From Ectocarpus siliculosus (taxonomy: Eukaryota; Sar; Phaeophyceae; Ectocarpales; Ectocarpaceae): DNA of 64,000 bases. The stretch covers positions 958,623 to 1,022,622 of the forward strand of contig FN648707.1 in assembly GCA_000310025.1 (NCBI GenBank), read 5' to 3'. Both the position numbers and the translations under genes were made by a program. This document shows positions 24,801 to 35,639 of the stretch, one piece after another (the stretch's first letter is position 1; each line of letters opens with the position of its first letter). The notes beneath the pieces are model-generated. The model was given only the letters and a program-made list of their open reading frames with translations. It was not told where the DNA came from and did no database searches.

Positions 24801-25196
24801 CTGGGCTTTATCTGCCTCGTGCTGGATGTTTTCTACTCCGTCACACTTTTTCCCTTTTGCTGACATGGGCGCTGACAGCCCTTTCAGGCTAATGCCCCAA
24901 CAACCTTCCACCTTCGCCAGCAACCCCCCTCCGGGAAAAAGATGCGCGTGCTTCCTCACAACTCTTACCCTCACCCTCCGACCGTTCTGCGTTCCGTTCT
25001 TGGGCCTGGCCTGCCTCCCGATCATTGGTAGGCGGCGCGGCGACCCCTGACGTTCTCGTTGCCGGCAACGCCTCTCAGTGAGGGGGAAACCCGAAGCGGT
25101 GGACTCCTCTTGGGCCTTGCGCCAGGAGGCCGCGGTAGCAGTGCTGCTGCCGTGGGTGACGGTGAGGGTTCTGTGTCGAGCTCATGCGGCGGTTGA
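21888..25196 (+). CDS. TAF1C/Rrn6-like RNA polymerase I initiation factor (partial model)
   Basis: TAF1C (Rrn6 in fungi) is a WD-like subunit of the SL1/core factor that recruits RNA polymerase I to rDNA promoters. Exons that close in phase are 21888-22092, 22267-22368, 22528-23780, 24231-24355, 24888-25027 and 25079-25196 (stop TGA), about 646 residues. The large exon carries the resemblance: LTCVACSPFTPKNAAFLDEE with RLFSWHSE (a 'what is loaded here' propeller strand), then DYGSHPRVLWVAGRHRAYRV and DLRE, matching the family pattern YG.HPR.L..A......DLR, then VFVAAGLHLACMDARFPKSV with VARWDLP, matching the 'LLLLDTRYP..P.L.W' strand. The N terminus is missing. The last exon could instead splice at 25161 and continue. 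Assignment rests on remembered motifs and is moderate. The first two exons are the least certain. Confidence 0.55.
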
Positions 25197-26737
25197 TTCC
25201 ACGCGATGTGTGAGCCGATTTTTTGGCAGTAGACCCCTGGAAAATCCGCTTGTTTTTATTGCAGAGAAAGCTGGGGCGTTGTGAGGGCATGCGGATGACG
25301 TGAAGAATATGCTTTCGAAGCTCCGTACGGAAAATGTTCGACGCTTACGCTGAATCCGTTGTGGAACAGAGTATCCTATAGTTGGGGGGGGGGCATCCAT
25401 GGCGACTCAATTTTTTCGGATATTCTCTAATGACTAATCCAATGGACTCGCTCTGTCGCGAAGAGGCAGCATACCCGACACTCCACTCGTCTCTCGATGC
25501 CTGTACACAATGATTCGGAGAGATACTCTCCATGACAACGCGATCACAAGGTACACTTGCAAGATAAATGGGGGGTGCGAGGAACCGAGGGAGGGTGTGA
25601 ATGTCGACAGCAGTCGAGTCCGCGAACATTTCCGTGTTTATCACACCGACCCGCCGGATATAGCCCACCCGACCTAAGCCGTGCGGAGCGTGGCGGACCT
25701 GAGACAGCCCACCGGTACCCGTCGCTCAACGCCGTATCCCGTCAACATCTTGAGGCTAGTGTTTTAGCCCGGGTCTTGAGGACTTCCGTTTTGAAGTGTG
25801 TGATACCAGGGTTTGATACAGCTATTTCCCAACACCGTCTCCGCCAATAATGCGTCATCGAGCTAGTAGAGCCTTATTGATGGACTACCAATTGCTGCGC
25901 ATGCGCGTCGCCGTTTTCTTGAGGTGTTGAAACTTTGACATAATCGGATTCACCGCCCTCTTCTGATGGAATATTCGAACAGGCCTCTGGTTCGTCCACG
26001 CGACGTCTGCCGGGGATGCGTACGGACAGCGCTTGGAGATGCGCAGGGTCGGAGGAACGGGCAGCGGCGAGGCCGGTGGGAAGAAGGCCGTGCCGGCGTC
26101 GCCCCGTAGCGCTCTGCTCTCAGACCGCATCCAGTCAATGTGAGATTTTTTTTTAATGTGTTCTAAGAAAGACAATCTGTGCGTGCCTGGCTTGGTGCAT
26201 CGGGAGAGAGTATGCAGACCGTATGATGCATACACAGACCATCTGTTGCCCACAGAGAAAATCCATGGCAGACGCTAAAACTGCAGGTATGAGGGCTAGG
26301 TTGGGGCATGGATCCCGTTGTGAATGTCCTCTTCCCTGTAATAGAGAGTTACGCAGCTGGGTTCGGATTTCATCCCTCCTGTGTTCGAACCGAGAGTTAG
26401 CAACCTGCCGACTACCCGAAGATCGAGTAAGCTGTGATTGGTCGGATGCCGCATTCCAGGTGTTTTTTGTTCTGTGTTTTCACCAACGTAATGTCATTTC
26501 TCTGGCGCCAACAACGAAGCCGCACCGAAATTTCCAAGCATGCGCTTCAACTGTCCCGACACCCGGGGTCTTCCGCCGCCAGCTCACCATCCCGCTGTGT
26601 CTTGTACGTTGATTTTCCTTCGTGCGTTGCCCAAATGAACGATGTCTTTGGCGGAAGCACGCGTGGAAAGCTTTCGACTTGTATCCCCTACGCGTCCTCT
26701 CTAAACACTGAGACCCCCCACCCCGCCCATACAGCCA
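25197..26737. other. Region without a supported gene
   Basis: No family match was found. A minus-strand frame at 25885-26253 ending in KRAVNPIMSKFQHLKKTATR is open for 122 codons but has no supporting splice context. A weak tRNA B-box-like GGTTCGAAC lies on the minus strand near 26388. The stretch could hold extra 3' exons of the TAF1C-like gene or the 5' end of the following gene. Confidence 0.35.
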
Positions 26738-29700
26738 ATGGCCGAACAACTGAGGCATGTAAAACATGAGCGCGCCCCCCCCCCCGCCCGCGTCCATACC
26801 GTTGTCTCTTTCCCCCTGCCCGGCCTTTTATCTCGATCCTTGTTCGCTACTCGAAACACTCCCAGGCTCCCCTGTGGCGACGTCTGCTTGGACCCGGACG
26901 CCGCTTCCTATCGCCGTCCCCCCAGACCTCCTGCGTCCAAGAAATCGTCCGGGGCCGTCGCCGGTGGGGTTGCGACAGAGGTTGCGGGAGCGGGCGAAAA
27001 ACCTCCGCGCCGCAAAGTTCGTGGGCACGACGACGGTAAGGACGGTGTCGCCACCGGCGGCAATTCCAGCAACGATAGCAGCGGTAGCGACGATGGAAGG
27101 GGGTCTGGGAGGCAGGGGGGGTCAAGTCGCAAGGACAGGAGGAGTCACGGCGGTAGCAGGGGAGCCGGCGAAGATTGCCGAGATGGCGGCGACTCGGAGA
27201 GTTCTGGCGGTGGAGAGAGCGAGAGCAGGGACGGGCCAGAGCACTCAGAAAGCGAAGCAGGTCGCAGCGGTACAGGCGATCCCCGCAGGAGACGACGCCA
27301 CCGTGATGACGGCAGGCGAGATAGCGGTAGCAGTGAAGAAGATGGCCGTGCTAGCTCGGGGGGGGCGGCGCTGTCGCCTAGGAAACCCCCCGCGAGGCAT
27401 GGCGAGACGCCACGAAAACGGACGAGGACGAGAGAGGGACGGGGAGCGACCTCCAGCGACGACGACGACGGAAACAATCGCGACGAAGGTGGTAGTGTCG
27501 GCGGTAAGGGCCGTCCCGGTGGCCCGAAGGCCGCGGTGGAGTATTTTCCGGTCAACGCCGGTGCTCTCTGTGCTGCGGTGGAGAAGGTTCCCGAGAACGC
27601 TATCTGCGGCCACCGCTACCTGGCGCCGCTGGTGGCCTTGGTTTCTACCGGTGAGGATGCCTCAAATGTCGTCGTTTTTCGTGGGCCAGGCGCGCTTGTG
27701 TCGCGGTCGTTGCTATGCTGCTGTGCCGCGGCGTTCTGGATGCACGGTTCGATTTGGACCGATCTAAGTACCACAGCATGGCGACGGCTGTTCCATTTGG
27801 CCCACTACTGCTGTGTGCCGAATTCGACCGGAGATCCAAACGGCGAAGGCTGCCCATACGCAGTGCCACCCGGATGATTGTCTGCAGACTTGCGTGCTGC
27901 TTTTCGACCTCGACAAATCGAGCAGCACGACGTCGGTAGAAATCACATATTGCTTTGAGGCGGCCCGTTTTGGAGATTTGACATCTGATCTGGTGATTCC
28001 CCCTCTGGGCGCCCTTCAATACATGTTTTTCGGTTACAGGAAAGGGGGAGTCCGGGGACTGCGGAGGTGACAAAAGCGCCGAAGGTTCCTCCATACGCGG
28101 CGCGGCTTCCGAAGCTGCTGAGCGTAGAGAACGCGACTTCAGCAAGCTGAGAGATTCGAAAGACCGCGTGGTAAGGCGCCTTGTCACTCTTCGCACAGCG
28201 TCCTTTCTCGTTCAAAGTTAGCGGTGCTCTTCCCGGCGTGATCGGAAATGCTGCGCACGGCCGCTGTCCATACGTACCCTATAACGTGTAGCCTATTTAC
28301 GGCGCCGGAAATCTTGTCCTCCTTCCGTGCTGATTTCGAGTCTCGCCGAGCGCCTCGTATGCCGTTCGCGCTTGGTGCATGAAACGCCTGCCTGGCAATC
28401 GAAAACGCCATGCTCCTTCTCGGCTTTATTGACTGCACTCCCCACCGTGCTGAAAATTTTGAATGTGTCGGAACACACCTTCCTTTTTGGGTAATAGTTG
28501 GACTGTGACTGCGAAAGGCGTCCACGCCAGTGGGACCGGTACCTTTGCTTGAAGGTACGGAGCAGAGACCGGAACGTTTTCTAAGGTGAACACATGTACA
28601 GCCTGTTGTCATGTTTTTCACATGTCGGAAAACCCCTGCCTCACCAACTCAACACGCCACCCTCCACAAACCCGACGCAGGCCGAGTTCTTGCTGAAGCC
28701 ACGGACCCCCGACGAGCTCCTGGTGTTTTGTCGCCGGACCCTCGGACTGGAGTTCCCAGCCGACGACCCCCCCGTAAGACGGCTCAAAAACGACGACGAT
28801 GACGGCGGCGGTGACACCAAGCGAACGCCTTCCACGGGCAGTCGAAACACCGCCGGCGGCGGGCTAAGGAGTTCCAAGTCTTGGAGCGCTTGCAGCAGGG
28901 GCGGCGGCGGTGGCGGCAGTAGTAGCAGTGGTGATGGTAGAGCGAGACCACGGGTGGAAGACGCGACGATCATGGTCGACATTGCCAGGGCCGTGCTCGC
29001 CTGGGGCAAGCCGTTTCGAAACGTCGAGACGGCGTGGAGACCGGCCGCCGTCGGGCAGGGGTACTCGGTGATGACGTCTCGTTTGCCGGGACCCCTGCCG
29101 AGGGTGAGCGCGCCGGTGCTGTGCAGCGCGCGCGAGGTGCTCAAGGGGGAGCCGTCTCCGTTCTTGCGGCCAGGGTCCGTAGGGCCGCCTCTCGCTGTGG
29201 ACGTTTCCGTGGAGGACGTGAGGTGGTTGAAAGATGAGTGGGACTCAAGTTGGTGAAAAGACACCCATCCTGAAAAAATGGAGGTTGTTTTTTGGTCAGT
29301 ACAAAAGCTGTCCTTTTGAGCCCCGACAGGTGTCGTTTTGTGCCCGAAAAAGGGCATCTAGGATGGGCACGAAAAAATCGCATCTGAGGCGTCCGAAGTA
29401 GCAGAAATATTCGGTGTAAGAGGACATGGTGTGGGGGTTCTTTACTTGGAGTGCTTTTTTTCGCAGACGCTTCAGAAGCCAGAAGGAGCGGACGGGGAAG
29501 GCTACACTACAATTTTGTTGGAGATCACTCCGAGATTTGGGGATGGGTATTGCGCCCGCTGCCCATCGTCTTGGTCGCTGTGGCAACACCTTCACTGGAG
29601 AGACATGGCCCGGTCACGAGGGATAGGGATTCCTCGTCGTTGTGGTGGAGGGGCGGGAATCTGTGGACAGGTGTACCTCCCCGATCGAATCTTCGCCTAT

Positions 29701-29955
29701 CCTTGCCGTTGAAATCCAGTCTGTTCCCCGCAGTCTGTACCCCCCTCCCCCTTCTCCGGTTAGAAATGCCAAAGGATGCTGCTGCAAGCGTCTCCGGTCG
29801 TCCCCACGGACTTCACGTCGCCCGAGTCGTCGGGGGGTTATTCCTGTCACCTCGTGGGTTGTTCAAGTGGCGCCCGTCGGCCCTCCTGGAAAGTGAGAGC
29901 GAGAGCCGTGACCGACCCCCTGCCCTGCCGCGCGTTCTCCTTCAGCCGGAATTGA
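26738..29955 (+). CDS. Unassigned protein with long Ser/Asp/Arg/Gly-rich region
   Basis: Five exons close in phase: 26738-27650 (ATG start), 28040-28170, 28681-29217, 29467-29670 and 29764-29955 (stop TGA), about 658 residues. Residues about 55-260 are low-complexity and charged (GNSSNDSSGSDDGRGSG, PRRRRRHRDDGRRDSG), so probably disordered. Ordered-looking blocks follow: EYFPVNAGALCAAVEKV, AEFLLKPRTPDELLVFCRRT with LGLEFP, ATIMVDIARAVLAWGKPF, and GYTTILLEITPRFGDG. No known family was recognised. The charged region resembles nuclear or splicing-associated proteins, but that is composition only. The ATG may not be the true start, since a CCCAG acceptor sits at about 26866, and it could even be the 3' part of the TAF1C-like gene. 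The last two exons are least certain. Confidence 0.5.
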
Positions 29956-30059
29956 CGCCCGATCTCGCTCGCTCCATCCACTGCGTCTTGCACAATTGTG
30001 GCCTCTTCGAGCATGGTAGTATCGTCGCGTGTGCGACGCCCGCGCTGACCTCGAGCGTT

Positions 30060-30148
30060 ACCAAACGTGGTGGTGTGGTGTGTTGTGGTGTGGTGGTTTT
30101 TTTGTTATTGTGGTTGTGGGGTGGGGGGGGGTTGGTCCCCCCCCCCGA
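30060..30148. repeat. GTGGT/G-rich low-complexity tract
   Basis: A run of GTGGTGTGGTGT units, TTTGTTATTGTGGTTGTG and long G and C runs. It is non-coding and lies just downstream of the last exon assigned to the unassigned plus-strand gene. Confidence 0.7.
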
Positions 30149-30477
30149 ATGAGAGACCGATATCGATGAGACTGAAACATCTTGTTCCAGCCAATTCCCA
30201 TTCATCAATCTAGACCACGCTAGCGATACGGACATCGGTGAGACGAAAACACATTTTGTGCCTGCCAAACAATGTCCACCTCGATCACATTCGCCTCTAT
30301 TTCTCCTCTATAAAGACTTCACAAAGTTTCGTCAACAAATTTGAATTGTGCTCGAACCGTATGCATACGAAACACTTGGAAAGACAAAAGTACAACCGCA
30401 CGATAAAGACGATTCCTCATTGGCTTACAATCGTACCAAACGTGTACGATTCGATGTACGGTTGCTGAATGGTGAAC

Positions 30478-30717
30478 TACACAGGTGGACACCAGCACCG
30501 CTTGGGAGGAGATTTCCCAAGGTGACCGTTCCACATGAGATTGTGTATGCCTTGACAAGGTCTAAATGAAGTGCCTCAAGGTCTTTCCAAGGTCTCGATT
30601 TCGGTCTTGGAACGGTCCTTGGGGGCATTTTTGACCTTGTCAAGGTATCCACAACGTGCGGAGCAACCCGCACCTTGAAATACCTCCCCGCACGGTGAGC
30701 TGGCGTCCACCTGTGTA
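30478..30717. mobile_element. Foldback MITE flanked by TA
   Basis: The two ends are inverted copies: CACAGGTGGACACCAGC at 30480 and its complement ending GTCCACCTGTG at 30715. A second inverted pair lies further in (GCCTTGACAAGGTC near 30549 against GACCTTGTCAAGG near 30633), so most of the element folds into one hairpin. TA sits on both sides (30478-30479 and 30716-30717), as expected for a TA target duplication. No coding capacity. Confidence 0.75.
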
Positions 30718-31928
30718 TTGTACAGGCCAGCTGGCATCTCTCGCGCATGTCGTGGGCGCCTGCGTCAACTTTGTTCGAGAAAAATGCGGCGGGTCGACAA
30801 CGGGGCGGAGGGGAACACGTGGAACATTTCTTGGCCACAAGCGCCATCTGGGCGGGAAACAATAATCGGGGGGCGTGGGTGTTTTTCGACACATGCGGGA
30901 GCTACAGAGCGCCAAGTGCTTCGAATTTGCTCGTTTATTTGCGGTGATGATTATGTGTGGTCCAGCGTGGCCAAGTGTCAAGGCGAAATAAAATACTGGG
31001 CCGACTGCAGCAGCAGATTGCATTGACTGAATCTTCACAAAAACTGAAAGGATCAACCAAGCCGACCGGACCGGTACGGAGCGGATACGCGGTCGAGAAT
31101 GCTGCAGAGTACGACAAAGACGCAGATATTCGACAAAACAAACATATCCAGGGCGGAGGATGCAGATACCCCTCCCGTTGTCGTTTTTCGCGGGCCTGCA
31201 TGCTACTGCTTTGTAGGGGCGGCTGGCCACCAGGAAATCGTGTATTTATTGTAGTTCATCCTCTCGCCCCGTGACAGGGTGCAGACCGATTCATTGGCAG
31301 ATTCGAACAGAGGAGAGGACTTCCTGCGATATGGCTGTGCCCGTCACTCTCCGCCCGAAACCACCACGAGAAACAACAAGGAATTAGTGGGGGGGGGAAA
31401 GCTACTGCCAGGAGGCCGCATCGTGGTCATTGTGTGCAACATCGAAGCCCTCGTCCACCTCGGACCCCGAGCGATATGTCCCCCCTCCTGGTCTCTTTTC
31501 GTATGCTTCTCCGTGGGACTGTGTTATACAAACCGGTATCCTAACGCAATGTGGTCGATCGATAAAATTTTCGGCGGCCTCCAACAACATTTCATTATTT
31601 GCAATCCAAGATCGGCTCCCGAAGCCTGCGGGACCTCTTGCTCACACATACACAGCTACGCCAACGACAGTAACAGCTAATGCGTACGAGGGTGGAATGT
31701 CGCTCTACCTGACTTCCCTCCCTTCCGCAACGTAGGCCTCCTGTCCGACTCGAAGCCTCCCTTCTGAAAACCCCTCGCAGCGCCGCATGCATATACAGGC
31801 ATTTCGAACAAGCTCTCGCTGAAGCCGAGATGCTCTCGCCAGAAGCAACAACCCCAACGAAATCGCCTTCTCCACGCTGCTTGTTGGAACCAACCAGCCT
31901 CGACGCCCTGATAACCCTTCCTCGTACG

Positions 31929-33004
31929 CTAGTCGAACCCTCTTCTCCAGCTGTGTAGGTGGCCTGTAGTTGGTGGTGTCCAGCAGAGGCAACCGGAGTT
32001 GTGGGCGCTCGCCTCCAGAGCATGCCTGCCGGCGTTGTAGTCCTGGGACCCAAAGAAGCGGGACGAGCCTGAGCCACTCCGCCCGCCTTCGCCGCACGAG
32101 CAGCGGCCTTGCTCCCCGCCTTGGGCCACCTTCCGAGCGTACGCGCGGTTGACTACAACGATTGGCATGTACTTGGCGCCGAAGCTTGTCGTCCACACGC
32201 CGTTCTTCGCGAGCTCCGCGGCAGGCTCGGAGGCCAAGAGCCCGGCAAGGGTCCTCGCGTCCACCTGCTGCTCTGCGGGCAGCCTTTTGTTCACCTTGGT
32301 GAGGACGCCTGTGAGTGTCGACCACTGGCTGGACGTGTTGACTTCGCGCAGTACGCGTCCGACGGGAGTTTCGAAGAGGTGCTTTGGTAGAGAGCAAGGG
32401 CGAAGGGCGGGGCCCGGCGAGACACCCACGCGAGCCGTTTGGTTTTCACATGGGAGGGAGAGGGCGAGGGGGGGGGAGGGGAGGGTGCTGACGTCGATAT
32501 TCTGTAACGAGAACAAGATCAGGAAGCGAGAAAGGGACAGGGAAGATGCCACCACTCCTACACACGCATACACACCGGCACCAAAGGCATGCGAGGCAGG
32601 CCCCGGCCGAACGACTTCCTGTTCAACGACATACGTTCTTGAAGGGGTGAGAGAGATTGTACACGGATGGAGTGTGAGGCCGAGAAAGAAGAACAAGCCC
32701 CTCACCATCCAGCACGATCCGAGAGGGAAAGCAACAACACAGAAAGTACAAGGCCGATGATGGCGCGTGAGGGCACCTGCTGGGCCACGGGCTCGTCCGG
32801 ATCAGGCAAAGCGCTACCCGCCGCCCCAGCCACCACGGGCAAATCGGGGCCATCCACCCCTGCGCCCGCCCGATGCGCCGTGGCCTGAAGCGGTACCGTT
32901 TGGGTGGGCGGTGCCGCTGGTGCTGGTGCTGATACTTTCCCGGGCGATATTTCCTTGGCCCCACCGCCGCCCCGACCTACCTGCGGGTCAGTTTTAGCTT
33001 TCAT
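31929..33004 (-). CDS. Unassigned two-exon protein
   Basis: On the minus strand, exon 33004-32750 (ATG start) joins in phase to exon 32381-31929 (stop TAG), giving about 235 residues. The first exon is Ala/Pro/Gly-rich (SAPAPAAPPTQTVPLQAT). The second has a more ordered look: LFETPVGRVLREVNTSSQW, VDARTLAGLLASEPAAELAK and AKYMPIVVVNRAYARKVAQ, then a Ser/Gly/Cys-rich tail. No family was recognised. Another frame stays open past the stop (31928-31705), so a 3' frameshift or alternative splice is possible. The donor GTACTT and the acceptor ACCAAAG are acceptable but not strong. Confidence 0.4.
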
Positions 33005-33264
33005 ACCTGGGGCTACCCCCTTTATGTTTCCCCGGTGCACTGTTGTTGACTGTTTCTTCGAACAGCAGGACTGCCTGGGCGGTCAAAACGCAAAAGGATT
33101 TCGGCGAGAAACGAAAAATAGCGAGGACGGCAAGCAAAACAACAAAATATGGAATACAAGACCTCCCTCCGGAGTGGGTGAAACAGAGCACCGCGGCAGG
33201 GGGTGATGCAAGCACATGAAAAAAGCGAACACAGGAAAAACAAATAATGCATAGACTTGTAGAC

Positions 33265-33484
33265 TAACGTAGGTTGCAAAATATACCACACCTCCTGGAC
33301 AGATTTTCTGAGCTCGACCACTCCACGACATCCAGGATACCAAAACCAAATGAAACGGTTTCGGAAAGCTCTCGACGAGACAGATCCAACGTCACAAATT
33401 TCGGCACCGCCATTGATTTTGCTCCAGAATGGTCGAGCTTGAAAAGCGGTCCAGGGGGTGTGGTATCTTATGCAACCTACGGTA
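33265..33484. mobile_element. Foldback MITE flanked by TA
   Basis: Ends at 33267 (ACGTAGGTTGCAAAATATAC) and 33482 are inverted copies for about 55 bases, including CCTGGAC and CTCGACCA blocks. TA lies on both sides (33265-33266 and 33483-33484). The arms are diverged, which points to an old insertion. No coding capacity. Confidence 0.7.
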
Positions 33485-33743
33485 CTTCCAATACAATAAA
33501 TGGGTTCGCGCCATATTTGCGAGCTCGGCGCGAGCTTTTTCGTCGACAAGCACTCTTCTGTAAGAATTTGACTGCCACAAACATTTTTTTTCTTGATTTT
33601 CTTTGTTGGAAGCTTGCATACCGCACGCGTGTGACTGTATGTCATGTGTACCATGTGTGCCGCTTGCATATAGCTGCATCTTACAACAAAACGCTGTAGG
33701 CCGTAATAGTAGGTATTGTTGTAGTTGTTTGGCAAGTGATTAA

Positions 33744-33905
33744 GGGATGGCCGAACACGAACTTTGATGTCGACAAAAAATTGAAAACAAACGCAAGGGC
33801 ACCAGAAAACACACAAAAGGGATGGCAGAACACGAGCTTTGATGTTGACAACTTTCGAAAACAAACGCAAGAGCACCAGAAAAACGCACCAGAGACACAC
33901 AAGAC
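33744..33905. repeat. Two-copy tandem repeat open on both strands
   Basis: Two units of about 78 bases share GGATGGC[CA]GAACACGA[AG]CTTTGATGT and AAAACAAACGCAAG[GA]GCACCAGAAAA. On the plus strand they translate as GWPNTNFDVD and GWQNTSFDVD repeats inside a 75-codon frame (33736-33963). The minus strand is also open. The duplication is sure. A coding role is unsupported. Confidence 0.75.
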
Positions 33906-35272
33906 CAGTCGGAAGGCATCGCGAAAAACAGAAATGGTTTATTCTCGCACAGGGCGGCAGTAGATGCTGCTCAAAACATACATTTCACCCGTCTACCTCC
34001 ACACGCCTCCTTTGAAATCAAGATAAAAATTCACACTATTCTAAATTCAAGTCAAAAGAGACAAAACGGCAGCGCTCAAATAAGCTCTGTGTTGCCAGGA
34101 ACCTGGTGCATAGTACTAGTATCACTAGGGAACATTCTACATCAGCGGGGAGTGCGTGTTGGTGCGCTCAAATCTGGTTGTGTGGTGGTGATATCGAGCG
34201 TCGTTGTAGCGCGGGCTACAATCTCTGCAAATCTCCGCAAATTAGACCGACACCCAGTGCCTTGTACAGCTTGTGCTCGTCGCCACTGACCCCAATCTCC
34301 TGAACTGCGGGTTTACAGCAGCAGCTGATGCCACTACAGCATCTACTGCCGACAACCCTCCGTTCAGGGGTTTACGGTCCGTGGCGGTGAGCACGGCTGC
34401 GACAAATAAATGTTGGGTGCCGCTTGGTTTCGACGCAAATTTCGGACTGCTGTTTTCAGAGGCTGTTGCGACCTTCGATATTTCAGTGGCAAACCTGAAC
34501 GTGCCAGCATGCACGACGCCGCTTGGACGCCGCCGCTTGGTGGTCTCCTCTACTGATATTAGTACTAATTACCAGTTCCTCAAGCGGGAAGGTTGGTTTC
34601 TTTCTTTATGTTGGATTCATGTATTAGAAAAGAGCCAGCGTCAATACCCCTACTCTGCCTCCGTTCTTTTTCCGTGGGGGTGGCTTCAAAAATGTGCGCA
34701 CCGCGTGTGTGTGACAAAACAACACCGTGAAGAGGCTTCAAAAGTCAAATCCAAACACGCAGAAAGCTGTTAGAGTGCCATAGAGACGGGAAGCCAGGCA
34801 TTCAGTCCAACAAAGTCCAAACGATGTCTCGTGGCTGCATCACAAACAAACGGGCAGACTGCTTGTGTCATATGACTACTGCTGTAAACCAGCAAACATT
34901 ACCAACGCAGACAAAGAGCACACATACCTCAAACTCATCCCGATAGCTTGTCCTGACACCTGTCAGCTACTCCTGTCACCGTATACTGGCTCCAATACCC
35001 CGGGCGCACGCTGTGTGGTGTGAGCCAGCTGGTGTGAGCGGCGTTGATGTGTGTGAGAGCGGCGGGTGTAAATAAAGGTTCGGAAACAAATGTTCCGTTT
35101 CGGGTGCGGTGCGGCGAAAATATTGTATCAAAGTTTTTCCTCACCACCTTGCACCTTGCACCTTGCACCACCACACGTGGCCTCGGAGTATTATTTATGT
35201 GCTCGTATTGATCTCCGGGCATCCGCTAGCAGAGTATGCCGCGCCAATTCGGTCATGGGTCGCGGGGGGTTC

Positions 35273-35480
35273 AGAAATCACCCAGCCTCGCGAGTGCCAC
35301 ATGACTCGGCGCCGTGGGTCAGACAGCGAACAGCAGTTCTTCAGCGTCATGCATGACGGCGGCCCTACCAAGCCTCCACCCAGCCTGTCTAGCTCTACAA
35401 GCTCATTTTCGGAGAGGCTGGTCTCGGTCTCTGTCAGTTGCGGATCTTGTCAACGTTCGCACGACGCTTCGTCCGCGAGT
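35273..35480 (+). repeat. Dispersed repeat, copy of 53192-53430
   Basis: Begins AGAAATCACCC and keeps GAATGCCACACGACTC-like, TCTAGCTCTA, CTCGGTCT[CG]TGTCAGTTG and CGCGAGTGCTGA blocks in the same order as 53192-53430, which is an intron of the exostosin gene. It lies just upstream of the duplicated exostosin 3' segment, again in the same order, so it may be part of one larger decayed duplication. Confidence 0.65.
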
Positions 35481-35639
35481 GCTGACACGATGGGCGTGAA
35501 AGGTGGTGGTGGTGCCAGCGCACCGCTGTGAGCTCCGCGGAACGCTTTAATTTTCTACTGAGTGCACCTTGAACGTTGTCGTATCGTCTAGAGGGCCCTC
35601 GCTACACCCTGGAAATCACCGACCTTTCTGGCCATGCTA

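Larger units (their letters stand above)
29956..31928. other. Region without a supported gene
   Basis: Apart from the G-rich tract and the foldback MITE at 30478-30717, nothing coding is supported. The 3' ends of the plus-strand gene to the left and the minus-strand gene to the right should meet in this interval. Confidence 0.4.
33005..35269. other. Region without a supported gene
   Basis: Contains the MITE and tandem repeat listed separately. A 166-codon plus-strand frame at 34273-34773 (residues such as GLLFSEAVATFDISVANLNV) has a more protein-like composition than its neighbours, but it does not start with ATG and matches nothing known to the annotator. One TACTGCTGTA motif lies at 34877. 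Confidence 0.35.

Noticed and set aside
26340-26410. Possible tRNA on the minus strand (GGTTCGAAC B-box)
   Set aside because: Spacing to any A-box is too short and no cloverleaf pairing could be drawn.
34273-34773. 166-codon frame considered as an integrated algal-virus gene
   Set aside because: Composition is protein-like but no motif of large DNA viruses was recognised and the frame does not begin with ATG. No viral claim can be supported.
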